A stretch of DNA of 64,000 nucleotides from Dactylorhiza incarnata. Taxonomy: Eukaryota > Streptophyta > Magnoliopsida > Asparagales > Orchidaceae. Positions 25,701 to 32,420 of this stretch are shown here, piece by piece. Each line of letters starts with the position of its first letter. Within the stretch, counting starts at the first letter, position 1. Both the position numbers and the translations under genes were made by a program. A model generated the notes under the pieces. That model saw nothing but the letters and a program-made list of their open reading frames with translations. It was not told where the DNA came from and made no database searches. The DNA lies in NCBI GenBank assembly GCA_033032865.1, contig JAWHQI010000064.1, positions 7,936,001 through 8,000,000 of the forward strand, in the 5' to 3' direction.

Positions 25701-28440
25701 TCCTCGTTGCACGCCTGCATGGGCGGAGTGCCTGCAAGCGCAGTTTCCAGCATGTAAGAACAGGGAGCCCATCTCTCTGTTTTGTGCAGATCGGCACATA
25801 TGGGCGCCAAAACCATTAATGGAGTTGTGACTCTCCGGTGTTCTTCCTCTTTATTCCTATCACCTATTGTGATTTCCCTTATTTCTATTATCCGGATTGA
25901 CCGTGATTTTTCCTCTTTCTATGAGAAAACCCCTATTTTCGGCTCTCTACTCCTAGTTTCTGCGATCTATTGATTTCTATTCTTGGATCGTCATGTCGGG
26001 GATGTTGACTCTCCAGTTATTTCATTCGGAGAGGTGCCTCTTCTTCTCTCATGATTTACGTGGAATCGATTGGAGCAAATCATGATCACAACACTCCCTA
26101 AATTACCATTATTCAACTGGATGACACTAACTACCTCTCATAGGCTCGCTCCATCACCCTTGCCCTAAGAAGCCGACGCATGTTTGGATATATCAGTGGC
26201 ACCACAAAAGAACCTGCTTCGGCTTCACCAGATTGGCTGCAATTGGACTCTAAAAACTCCTTAGTTATGTTGTGGCTTACCAATTCCATGCAGGAATACA
26301 TAGCTTGCAATTATTTATTTTTGGATATAACGGCGGATATCTGGAACAGATTGAGGTCACTTATTCTTGTCGTGAGAATGCAACTAAGATCTTTCAACTG
26401 CGACGGCAGATATTTCTTCTACGACGGGGTGATCGTCCTCCTTCTACCTACTACTTAGAATTCACTCAACACCAGGAATATGATCACTTCAATTTGCTCG
26501 GGCATGTCCCCGGAGGATATAGTGTTGGTTTGAGCTCGAGAAGAACGTAACAGGATATTTAAATTCCTTCATGACTTGAAACATGATTTTGATCAAATTA
26601 GTGTTCAGATTCTTGGTCGCTCTCCCATTCCCACTCTACCAAAAGTTTACAGTCTTGTGCAACAAAAATTTGATCGAAGCCAGACCTTGCTTCCTGACTC
26701 AGTTTCGAAGGGATTTGTTATTATTGCCTAGTCCAGCTCTGGTAGTCGTCCTACCCGTGACCTGAGGTCAAAGTCCACGGAGAAGGACCACCTGATTTGT
26801 GATTACTGTGGGAAGACTGTCATTCCCGGGACACGTGCTTCAGGCTTCACGGCTTTCCGCCTCAGAGAGGAAGTTCTGTTCCACGAGGTGGCCATGGTTA
26901 TGGTCGTTCTCAGGGACAGTCATCCCCGTCTCGTTCTGCTCATCTTTCTTAAAAAAAGTTAGAAAATACAATTATTAATTATATAATTAAAAAATATGCA
27001 AAGGAACTTGTCATAGCTTATTCGTCGGGTCAACTCATTTGGCATATCGACAGGACAGTTGTTATAATTATTTATCAAGGATCAACTCACCAAGATAACT
27101 CAGTGGAGTTACTCGATGGGTATCAAAGCCAAGATATTCACCCGGGTTACTCGATAGAGTTACACGACGAGTATCTCAACGTATCAACTAGGCAGGCATC
27201 TCGTCATATCAATTTAGCCATACTCATCTTACATTATTCACCATAAGGTATTCGATATGGGGATGATCGTATCAGACTATCAAATATCATCCAGCAAATT
27301 TCTAATTATACCACGCATTACCATATTGATGTACCTTGCATTGATGGAAAAACACAAACTATTGAGGTTGTCGAGCTTTCCTTAGCCTCACGTTTGTTCT
27401 TATTTTTCTTCTTTTGTGGTTCTTGGACTTGGTGGAGTCATCTTCTACTTTAATTGTCAGTTCCAACGAGACTAATTCTTCTACTCAATTGCCATAGGAG
27501 GCTATCTTTTATCCAAGGTCATAAATAAGGAATAGTGGAATTCATTTGAGATTGTCGAGACTTCATCAATTCAAAGACTTTGTCAACGGGATTTCGAGAA
27601 TCATAAACTAGTCTATGGAATTTAATCATGACTCATAGAACAGACCATCCTTGAATACGGGATGGTCACTCGTCTATCATTCTGTGACCGTTTTTTTTTT
27701 GTCAAAATCAAATATTAAATATCAAGAATCTTGACGTTATAATAAATTGTTCCGGAATTAGTAGAAGCTTAAGGATAGCGCGAAGAAGCCACTGTCTACG
27801 TGGACTCCTACTCCATCTTCAACCTTCATATTGAATTGACCTCCTGATCACTCAATCTTCCACCATAGTGGATCAGATCTCCCCAGAGCTTGGGTAGGGT
27901 AATACAGATCCGGTGAGCTCCGTTTGAGTAATACAGTTCAGCTGGACAGGGAAGCTCTGATTTTGGTTGAAAGCCCATAGTCCTTAAAGATCCTCATAAC
28001 TAACCAAGCCCCCCTTCTTATAGAAGATTTTACAGTACAATCTCACGTTTCTTGGCTCGTTAGAAGTCGTATCGTGATCAAATAGAAAAACACGATAAGT
28101 TCACCACCAGAGTGATTTCCCCCAAAAAAGCAATATTATAGAACGAATATACCCAAAAGTAAACTCTTACGTCATAAGCTCCAAAACTAGGCACAGAAAT
28201 GAATGGCGTTTTGTAAGCGCGTAGATTAGAAATATAATTTCAACAAATAAGAAATACCACCTGATCGACTTCGTCCCACCATCGAAACTCTGACTGGATT
28301 TGGTTGCGGACGACATTATAGAGAAGCGTCGGATAGAAGAGGAATCTTCCCCCCAGCCCAACTAGCACCCTCTTCGCACTCTTCGACTCAATCTCGTCCG
28401 AATCACAGCTCCGTAACCCTTCATCCTCCAATTCTCTCAT
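1639..28440 (-). CDS. PTPMT1: PTPMT1/DSP8-like dual-specificity phosphatase gene, five exons, 3' end missing
   Basis: Minus-strand gene with coding exons 28440-28261, 24619-24497, 23996-23903, 1987-1905 and 1728-1639 (180+123+94+83+90 nt, 190 codons). Every junction is GT-AG and the phases fit; the Arg133 codon is split between exons 3 and 4. Visible features: a hydrophobic N-terminal stretch (about residues 27-43, [17 protein letters not shown]), the LLLGAVPF and [15 protein letters not shown] segments, a candidate general-acid Asp114 in PTRDY, and the catalytic CX5R loop HCKAGRGRS (Cys145, Arg151). Known family role: plant PTPMT1 dephosphorylates phosphatidylglycerophosphate to phosphatidylglycerol in mitochondria, feeding cardiolipin synthesis. 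ATG at 28440 was chosen because the codon 15 nt upstream in frame is TTG. Plant homologues extend roughly 100 or more residues further, so the C-terminus is missing. Intron 3 (about 21.9 kb) is TE-filled. Family call is strong; exact substrate is inference. Confidence 0.87.
1905..1987 (-). CDS. PTPMT1: Phosphatase exon 4 with catalytic CX5R loop
   Basis: Begins with the last two bases of the Arg133 codon and encodes [19 protein letters not shown], then TTIVLCYL. This holds the nucleophilic Cys145 and phosphate-binding Arg151 of the dual-specificity phosphatase signature. Acceptor GTCTAG before 1987, donor GTAATC after 1905; the 176-bp intron 4 separates it from exon 5. The signature is intact, which argues against a pseudogene. 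Confidence 0.88.
1988..2842. other. Intronic sequence without recognised gene
   Basis: Mostly AT-rich, with a more mixed block at about 2355-2700 that gives short open frames on the minus strand but no recognisable family. The stretch next to 2842 is probably the continuation of the decayed copia 3' LTR that the LINE split, because the same target sequence reappears at 5992. Confidence 0.35.
2878..3303 (-). pseudogene. RTE LINE ORF, C-terminal part
   Basis: Encodes the region after the reverse-transcriptase fingers: [17 protein letters not shown], then [31 protein letters not shown] and [12 protein letters not shown], ending shortly before the tail. This order is typical of plant RTE-like LINE proteins. 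It was contiguous with the block at 5350-5988 before the hAT inserted. Confidence 0.82.
3880..5063 (+). pseudogene. hAT transposase remnant: BED zinc finger and C-terminal dimerisation region
   Basis: The first block (about 3937-4107) reads [14 protein letters not shown]...[21 protein letters not shown], a BED-type zinc finger with the C-X2-C pair visible. After a gap, 4275-4537 and 4763-5063 read like the hAT C-terminal region ([32 protein letters not shown], later [19 protein letters not shown] in a frame interrupted by the MITE). The catalytic DDE core is absent, and there is an in-frame stop (TAA) near 4340. It cannot encode an active transposase. The true start is unclear because the upstream frame opens at a GTG. 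Confidence 0.8.
4541..4759. mobile_element. Harbinger-type MITE, 219 bp
   Basis: Flanked by TAA (4538-4540 and 4760-4762), the 3-bp target preference of PIF/Harbinger. Terminal inverted repeats of about 25 bp begin GGCTTCATTTGGCGCGGCGG on the left and GGCTTTATTTGGCGCGGCGG on the right. The interior is very GC-rich and holds an inverted pair GAAACGGAGC/GCTCCGTTTC (4654-4663 and 4669-4678) plus a third GCTCCGTTT near 4707. It splits the hAT C-terminal exon exactly, and removing it restores the hAT sequence. Confidence 0.88.
5350..5988 (-). pseudogene. RTE LINE ORF, reverse-transcriptase core part
   Basis: Contains the reverse-transcriptase palm motif FADD (about 5686-5698, minus strand; context [15 protein letters not shown]) and the upstream [13 protein letters not shown] segment. 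At its 5' side (near 5940-5988) the remains of the DLEKAYDRVPR region appear in shifted frames. It continues into the 2878-3303 block once the hAT is discounted. Frameshifts and the 5' truncation make it non-functional. Confidence 0.82.
6006..8990 (-). pseudogene. Decayed Ty1/copia polyprotein (integrase, RT, RNase H)
   Basis: Read from right to left on the minus strand: an integrase C-terminal/linker region (about 8960-8720, [12 protein letters not shown]), the start of the reverse transcriptase (about 8240-8040), the RT core with a damaged YVDD box reading [12 protein letters not shown] (about 7800), then RNase H (about 6540-6060, [13 protein letters not shown] and TKHIEI-like segments) and a polypurine-like GGGAGG near 6055. 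It is full of stops and frameshifts and has lost its 5' half. A short hAT (6549-7340) splits the RNase H region and the LINE split its 3' end, so it is one of the oldest layers here. Confidence 0.75.
6549..7340. mobile_element. Non-autonomous hAT element, 792 bp
   Basis: Terminal inverted repeats CTATGTTGTAAATATC (left) and CACTGTTTTAAATGTC (right, reverse complement), flanked by AGTCTTTT (6541-6548) and AGTCATTT (7341-7348), an 8-bp duplication with one mismatch. Very AT-rich inside, with clusters of ATGTCGG/CCGACAT near both ends. No transposase remains. Removing it rejoins the copia RNase H region. Confidence 0.75.
9069..10640 (+). repeat. 5' LTR of element A (3' end deleted)
   Basis: Near-copy of 11790-13369. 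About 9255-9600 holds an array of GTCGAC-centred motifs (AGTCGACGCAA, ATTCGACGCA). About 10277-10495 holds at least seven imperfect repeats of roughly 30 bp built on GGTTCAAGATCTCC and AAAAGATCTAG. A GGGGAACCACTATA block follows at about 10531. Similarity to the 3' LTR stops at 10640. Confidence 0.85.
10641..11789 (+). other. Residual internal region of element A
   Basis: The frame 11195-11563 (opening at GTG, so the start is arbitrary) is acidic and includes two copies of a 45-bp unit encoding [15 protein letters not shown]. The repeated AGGGGGAGATTGAGATTGAA resembles the GAGGGGGAGCCTCAGGCTGAGA repeats in the extra ORF of element B (about 58955-59085), so I infer this is a scrap of the equivalent ORF. 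A polypurine tract (GGAGGAGAT, 11781-11789) abuts the 3' LTR. Nothing else recognised. Confidence 0.55.
11790..13478 (+). repeat. 3' LTR of element A
   Basis: 1689 bp, TG...CA. The GTCGAC motif array is at about 11985-12340 and the AAGATCTCC/AAAAGATCTAG direct repeats at about 13010-13205. It ends with CTATTCACCCCCCTCTAG, then ACTTTCA. Close similarity to the 5' LTR suggests a fairly young insertion. Confidence 0.87.
13479..13645. mobile_element. Probable hAT-type MITE relic
   Basis: Repeated GAATTCGAA/TTCGAATCC motifs and a right end reading GTGAACACCCCTAG, whose reverse complement (CTAGGGGTGTTCAC) is a common start for hAT-type miniature elements. No clear partner terminus or duplication was found, and element A may have inserted at its left edge. 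Confidence 0.4.
13646..14917. other. Unassigned intronic sequence with a GC-rich block
   Basis: About 13840-14400 is pyrimidine- and GC-rich and looks like a transcript leader or LTR piece. It is followed by an intron-like stretch ending TTGCGGATGTACAG near 14546. Short open frames exist on both strands (for example 14179-14433 plus) but none resembles a known protein. No flanking duplication was found. It could be an LTR fragment or a TE leader. Confidence 0.3.
14918..15500 (+). mobile_element. Truncated plus-strand copia copy: LTR, PBS and leader
   Basis: A 186-bp LTR (14918-15103, TGTTAGAAAAG...TCTCTACA, with a TATATATAT box near 15034) is followed directly by TGGTATCAGAGCC (15104-15116), the initiator-tRNA-type primer-binding site of plant copia elements. 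About 385 bp of leader with repeated GCGGTCTC/GCGGTCC follows. It then stops at the oppositely oriented sister element. No coding sequence remains. It belongs to the same family as 15501-20829. Confidence 0.8.
15501..15679 (-). repeat. 3' LTR of the minus-strand copia
   Basis: Reads TGTTGGAAAAGTCCATG on the minus strand from 15679. Shares the ACACGGTGT, GGAGTCCCTTATACAC and TATATAT segments with 20652-20829. Its outer end has diverged. Confidence 0.8.
15684..19785 (-). pseudogene. Copia gag-pol polyprotein with three TGA stops and one frameshift
   Basis: ATG at 19785 ([11 protein letters not shown]). In order: a gag core, a zinc knuckle [14 protein letters not shown] (about residues 267-280), protease [10 protein letters not shown] (about 347-356), the pre-integrase HQRFGH and KCDSC pair, integrase with candidate DDE residues near 526, 588 and 624 ([22 protein letters not shown]), RT with YVDDI (about 16650), and RNase H ending in ADIFTKALP (about 15770). 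The frame is broken by TGA at 17836-17838, at about 16919 and at about 16441, and by a small deletion near 15915. The second stop replaces what is usually Trp in [13 protein letters not shown]. All catalytic motifs remain, so decay is recent. Confidence 0.87.
19786..20651 (-). other. Leader of the minus-strand copia with short repeats
   Basis: Purine-rich on the plus strand. It includes three perfect or nearly perfect 30-bp units (20311-20400, beginning CTCAGGGAGCTCGGCAGAGG) and many AGACCGC/GGGAGGAGG repeats between 19850 and 20120. Open frames here are low-complexity Ser/Pro/Leu-rich and not credible genes. The AGACCGC motif is the reverse complement of the GCGGTCT repeats in the plus-strand sister leader. 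Confidence 0.65.
20652..20829 (-). repeat. 5' LTR of the minus-strand copia
   Basis: 178 bp, TGTTAGAAAAGTCC...CTTTTCTACA on the minus strand, with a TATATATAT box near 20718. It is followed (at 20651 and leftward) by the primer-binding site. Confidence 0.82.
20833..22690 (+). pseudogene. hAT transposase relic (DUF659-type core and C-terminal region)
   Basis: Frames at 20833-21296 read like the DUF659/hAT core ([53 protein letters not shown]). Frames near 22119-22562 and 22570-22640 resemble the C-terminal region ([25 protein letters not shown]). Stops and frameshifts are frequent. About 20955-21416 is duplicated in tandem as 21417-21850. No TIRs were identified. It abuts the outer end of the copia 5' LTR, so the copia may have inserted into it. 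Confidence 0.7.
20955..21850 (+). repeat. Tandem duplication of about 450 bp inside the hAT relic
   Basis: TTTTGGATCATTTGTACTTTGCACACC (first 20 bases TTTTGGATCATTTGTACTTT) starts the first unit near 20955, and a diverged copy starts near 21417. Both run through MNxQYRxNMYYSF-encoding sequence to the CTTAACATGGTGGGACGCC segment and end at AACATTCATTT. Divergence and small indels show that the duplication is old. Confidence 0.75.
22691..23902. other. Intron 3, gene-proximal part
   Basis: AT-rich with no gene recognised. A direct repeat of about 50 bp occurs twice (about 22856-22906 and 22953-23003; shared segments ATAAAATATT and AAACCAATATATCTTCC). Likely ancestral intron sequence plus local duplication. 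Confidence 0.45.
23903..23996 (-). CDS. PTPMT1: Phosphatase exon 3
   Basis: Encodes [19 protein letters not shown], then [12 protein letters not shown], and one base of the next codon. The PTRDY segment carries the candidate general-acid Asp114. Acceptor TTTTAG, donor GTAAGT. Its split codon joins perfectly to exon 4 at 1987, which defines the giant intron. Confidence 0.88.
24497..24619 (-). CDS. PTPMT1: Phosphatase exon 2
   Basis: Forty-one codons, [20 protein letters not shown], then [21 protein letters not shown], the most diagnostic segment for plant PTPMT1/DSP8. Acceptor GTTTCAG, donor GTGAGC. Intron 2 is 500 bp. Confidence 0.9.
25255..25405 (+). pseudogene. hAT transposase fragment
   Basis: One short frame reads about [20 protein letters not shown], then LHLIYEM and VIEKNEE, similar to the C-terminal part of the DUF659 region in hAT transposases. 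It is degenerate, with an internal stop. No termini seen. Confidence 0.45.
25412..25551 (+). repeat. Short copia LTR (probable)
   Basis: TGATTTGGGTTAG...AATTTCAACA, with a TATATATATAG box near 25494, followed at once by TAGTATCAAAGAAG, a decayed version of the usual TGGTATCAGAG primer-binding site. The left border rests only on a TG dinucleotide. No second LTR was found, so the element is a fragment. Confidence 0.5.
25552..26955 (+). pseudogene. Copia gag fragment with zinc knuckle
   Basis: After a leader (to about 26090), broken frames read like a plant copia gag: [56 protein letters not shown], then a CDYCGKT.HSRDTC-like zinc knuckle near 26800-26835. At least three frameshifts. Protease, integrase and RT are absent. 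It lies antisense to the phosphatase in intron 1. Confidence 0.7.
26956..28260. other. Intron 1, gene-proximal part without recognised feature
   Basis: AT-rich with repeated GGGTTACTCGATGG/CTCGATAGAG-like phrases around 27080-27200, suggesting an old repeat. No coding potential recognised. Confidence 0.35.
28261..28440 (-). CDS. PTPMT1: Phosphatase exon 1 (start codon)
   Basis: Sixty codons starting [20 protein letters not shown], then [20 protein letters not shown] and the FRWWDEVDQ end shared by plant homologues. The hydrophobic [12 protein letters not shown] stretch is the probable membrane-proximal N-terminal helix. Ends in phase 0 at a GTGGTA donor. Confidence 0.87.
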
Positions 28441-29066
28441 GACAATATAATCCAAATTAAACGTTAAGCAGAAACCCTAATCTCGTCCCACAATTTGTTC
28501 TTCAGCATCAAAACCTTGGAAAGAATCACAGATCACTAAACTGTATCCGCGAGAAATCCCTCGCAGAATCGCGAAGAATTCAGAAACCAAATCCAAGAAG
28601 AAGAAGAAGAAATTGGAAACCCGTAGATAGTTGGCTATCAAATTTCAGCCGATATCGGGCGGACAAACGCTAAAAAGGGCAAGTCTACTTCCGACAACAC
28701 GAAGCACTGATAATACGGTGCCGTTTCCCCCGATATCGACGCTCTGGCGGAACAGGATAAGTTCCACAATTAGCCAATTTTTGAACAAAAATCAAAGGCC
28801 GCAGATTAATAACTACAGAAATATTTGTCGTAAGAGATCGGAGCACGATAACTGAACCCGTGGGTTCGGGCAGCATAAGGAAACATCTAAAAACGGGGAT
28901 TCTCAAACCCGTTCGTTTGTGAAGTCCGATATGGTGCCGCTCCGGATGTGGAAAGGGGAAACCGATTAATCAAATCTTTAAAACGGATATAATAAACCGC
29001 CATTCCGGTTCACCAGTCCGCTTCACGTACTCAATTTTATCTATTCTTTATTCAAATTTAATTCTT
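28441..29066 (-). promoter_or_regulatory. Upstream region of the phosphatase gene
   Basis: The only free sequence between the start codon and the Harbinger-type element at 29070. Contains an AAGAAGAAGAAGAAG purine run (about 28598-28613), which may be leader sequence, and GC-richer sequence at 28640-28900. I see no unambiguous TATA box. The boundary of the promoter is inference from position. Confidence 0.4.
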
Positions 29067-29069
29067 TTA

Positions 29070-30059
29070 GGGTCCGTTCGGATCGCGGGATTTGGTTTTG
29101 AAGAATTGGAATTCAGTAAAAACTAAAATCTGCTGGTTTTGATTTTCCTGAATTCCAATTATGTTGTTCGGTTGCAGGAAGGTTTTGAGTTGCAGGAATT
29201 GAAATTGGACAATTCTGTTGTTCGGATGCTGGATGGGATTCATCCACAGAAATTGCATGAAATTAAAAATTCTATTTAGAAGTCTAAAAACTGTAGACTT
29301 AACAACAACACAATTTTTAAAACAAGTAAAATTATACCTAAGAACGGGCAACTAGCAAAAATCTGGAACAAAAAGTGGAAAAAAAATCTGGGAAACAATT
29401 TTCATGACCATTACCTAGCACAAAAAGATATCAAAAATTCTAGGAAACAAAAATTGGGACTCAAAACTAACACAAATCTAAAACTAGCAACTAGAAAAAA
29501 ATCTGAAACAAAACCTAAGAACTGGAACCACAGGTGAATGACACAAATACATAGAAAGTAATTCACCAAACTCCATCTGCGTAAGGTATAATATACCTGA
29601 TGAGAGTAAACAGCCTCACTGGGAAGAAAGCGGAAAGAGAGCTCTAACCCTAGGCAAGTTCCTGGAGAAGTCCACGGAAACCGCGGAGGATAGATCGAAC
29701 CGTGCGACAGTCCTCGAAGGTCTTGCGCACCACGTGGAGGCTCCGAGATCCCCAACGCCGGAAGAGAACGCCATGTCCGGAGCACGCTGGCCGCGATCGC
29801 AATTTGGAGGAGAGGAGACGAGAGATGGAAGGACGGTGGCCACCATGGTGCGAGCTCGCGAGGAAGATGTCGTCGGGGTCTGATTTCTTCTGCCAAAAAA
29901 CGTCTCTTTTGATAAGAATTGGGAATAGGCTAAAAATCAAAACCTTGGTTTTGTCCAAAACCAATTCCGTCTCCAATTTCATGCATCCGAACAGTAGAAA
30001 TGATTTACTTAAACTAAAACCAAAACCACAAGGCCATTTCCCACGAACCGAACGGGCCC
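29070..30059. mobile_element. Non-autonomous PIF/Harbinger element, 990 bp
   Basis: TSD TTA (29067-29069 and 30060-30062). TIRs GGGTCCGTTCGGATCG (left) and GGGCCCGTTCGGTTCG (right, reverse complement), the same type as the GGGTCCGTTTGGTT ends of the autonomous element at 43912. No transposase or Myb protein. A GC-rich block (about 29600-29880) with open minus-strand frames resembles a leader exon more than a gene. It sits about 630 bp upstream of the phosphatase ATG and could affect its expression. Confidence 0.85.
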
Positions 30060-30135
30060 TTATATTTTTACTTTATTTTATAAATTATATCATTATTCTT
30101 CAATTTCTATTAAATTTTGCATTTAGTACAAGAAT

Positions 30136-30532
30136 AGCACTCAAGCCTTTATCCCACTATAGTGGGGTCGGATACATGGATCATTTGTGGTCATTGTGCA
30201 CTATCTTTAATCATAGTCTCACTAAAGCCTAAGTACATCATGTCTTTCCTTATAGCATCATTCCAAGTCTTTTTTGGTCTACCCCTCCCCCGTTTAACAT
30301 TTCTAGTGCCTAAACTCTCACAACGTCTAATAGATGCCTCTAATGGTCTCTTATGTACATTCCAAACCATCTTAAACGAGTTTCTCGCATCTTCTCTACA
30401 ATTGGCGTCGCTCCTGTCTTATCCCAGATACATTCATTCTTAATTTTATCCAGTCTCGTGTGACCACACATCCACCTAAGCATTCTCATCTCCACAACTC
30501 TCATTTTTTGCTCATGTACACCATTCACTGCC
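30136..30532 (-). pseudogene. 3' fragment of an RTE LINE, same family as 2857-5991
   Basis: Encodes [20 protein letters not shown], then [18 protein letters not shown] on the minus strand, nearly identical to the C-terminal part of the LINE at 2878-3303, plus the shared 3' end (GCACTCAAGCCTTTATCCCA on the plus strand). Frameshifts are present near 30350. It ends abruptly at a GGTTCGG-type repeat. No target duplication was identified. Confidence 0.78.
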
Positions 30533-30865
30533 CGAACTGAATCGAGCTGAACCGAAACCGAACCGAATCGAGTTGTTCGGGTCGGTCCTCATGGGTCTCG
30601 ATTCGGTTCCGGATCCATAAGACTTAGAACCGAGTAGTTAGGTTTGGTCTCGGTTCTTATGTTCGGGTACCTGAGAATCGATCTGAAAACCACTATTGAA
30701 ACTATGTCAATGAATTTCTAGAATTATCAAAATTAAATTTGATTCAAATAAATTATTATTCTGTGTGATTCACTAGTTTGTAAGTAGTTTTGTAATTGAA
30801 TTAATATGCAATTATATAACCTTTGAACAATTTGTTTAAGATGAAATACTTGAGTTTATATATAT

Positions 30866-32325
30866 TGATGGGTTCCCCCTATTTATGGAGAAAACCGGTA
30901 ACCACCACGCACCGGATCCCATTCACGCACACCGAATCCCATTACTGCACGTCGGATCCCGAAACCACCACACGCTGAATCCCACCTTCGCGCACCGGAT
31001 CCCACTCCCGCGCGTAGGATCCGAACCACCACGCGTTGATCCAAAACCACCGCGCGCGGGATCCCAACCGCCCCGCACGGGATCGCAACCACCGGCCGGT
31101 CGCCACCGCCCGCCGGCCGGCCTCCACCGGCCGGCCGCCGCCAACCGCCGGCCGGCCGCCAACCGCCGGCCGACCACCGCCCGCCGGCCGACCACCGCCC
31201 GCCGGCCGACCACCTCCGGCCGGCCGCCGCCGCCCGCCGCCCGACCACCACCGGCCGGCCGCCGCCGCCCGCCGCCACCACCGGCCGACCACCGCCACCA
31301 CCGGCCGGCCGGCCGCCGCCGCCCGCCGCCGCCCGGCCACCACCGGCCGGCCGCCGCCAATCGCCGGCCGGCCGCCACCGGCCGGCCGCCACCGGCCGGC
31401 CGCCACCGGCCGGCCGCCACCGGCCGGCCCCCGCCCGCCGGCCGGCCACCATCGGCCGGCCACCACCGGCCGGCCACCACCGGCCGGCCACCACCGGCCG
31501 GCCGCGGCCGGCCGGCCACAACCGGCTGGCCGCCGCCGGCCGGCCGCCGCCGGCCACCCATGGCCGGTCGCCGCCGTCGCCACCCCTCGCCCTCCACCGT
31601 CGGATCTCCCCGAGGCCCTCGCGGCCCTCCGATCGCCTCACGCGATCGCGGCCCTTCGATCGTCGCCAACGATCTCGGCCCTCCATTTGGTGGTTATCCG
31701 CGATAACCACCGTAACTTCCACCTCCCAAGCCTATAAATAGACCTTCAAGGGTCTTCATTTGGAGCCCGATCTCTCATTCTCTCCCAGACTCTCTCTCTC
31801 TCTTCATTTCCTCCTCAGAGCTTCTCTCTCTACATTCCGCCACTCCGCCACTTCATTTTTAATAACTGACAGGTTCCTCCTGCGAACGCCTCTCACCTGA
31901 GAAGAAGTGCTGCGCCATTCAAGGCGAGCACCCCGAACCCGAACAGCAAAGCCAAGGTGCTCCGCGAAGTGCTCACCCAACCAGTGCACAGCCGCACCAG
32001 ACGCGCAGCAAGGCGCTCAACTCCTAAGTGGTGGCCTGTCACCCACGGAGTTCTCTCTCTCTCCCACAATTGTAACGAGGCGCGGCCTGTCGCCCTCGCA
32101 TTCACCAAGAAAGCACTGTAACAGCATAACATAGTGGATTTCGGCCAGCACCGTCCCGGCCACGTGGTTTTTCACCCTTTGGAGGGTTTTCCACGCTAAA
32201 GATCTGTGTGTACCATTTTCAGCATTTTTTCTCCGTAACATTCTGACTGTGTGCGCACTCGACCGCCCGGGCTAAGACGGACCGAATTGAAACTGGTCTA
32301 CCGAGGGTGTTGAGAAGCTGCAACA
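30866..32325 (+). repeat. 5' LTR of the Tat-like element
   Basis: 1460 bp. About 31090-31560 is a long run of CCGGCCGGCCGCC-type repeats. A TATAAATA box lies at 31733-31740, after which the sequence closely matches the 3' LTR. The large Pro/Ala/Gly-rich frames on both strands of the repeat are compositional artefacts. Confidence 0.88.
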
Positions 32326-32327
32326 GT

Positions 32328-32344
32328 TTGGCGCCGTCTGTGGG
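32328..32344 (+). other. Primer-binding site of the Tat-like element
   Basis: TTGGCGCCGTCTGTGGG starts 3 nt after the LTR end. The first TGGCGCCGT could pair with the 3' end of a plant tRNA ending ACGGCGCCA (for example tRNA-Asp). The later bases fit less well, so the primer tRNA is uncertain. The same sequence follows the LTR at 41332. Confidence 0.65.
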
Positions 32345-32420
32345 AAAAGTGTTCCCCAAACTCTGCAAAAGTTCTCTGAAGACAGTATTCGCCTCGCGGC
32401 AATACTCATGACCGACAACA

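Larger units (their letters stand above)
24620..28260 (-). other. Intron 1 (3.6 kb) of the phosphatase gene
   Basis: Between the exon 1 donor (GATCAG|GTGGTA) and the exon 2 acceptor. It holds a hAT fragment and a copia LTR-gag fragment, both plus strand and therefore antisense to the gene. From about 26956 to 28260 I recognise nothing. Confidence 0.8.

Noticed and set aside
29411..29896. Captured host exon inside the 990-bp Harbinger-type element
   Set aside because: Frame opens at a non-ATG codon, no domain recognised and several frames are open; a TE leader is the simpler reading.
30885..31737. Long Pro/Ala/Gly/Arg-rich open frames on both strands
   Set aside because: They arise from the CCGGCCGGCC repeats in the gypsy LTR; all frames are open because of composition, and the same happens in the other LTR at 37951-38655.
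32328..32344. Firm assignment of the gypsy primer tRNA
   Set aside because: Only the first nine bases fit tRNA-Asp well; a tRNA comparison is needed to decide.
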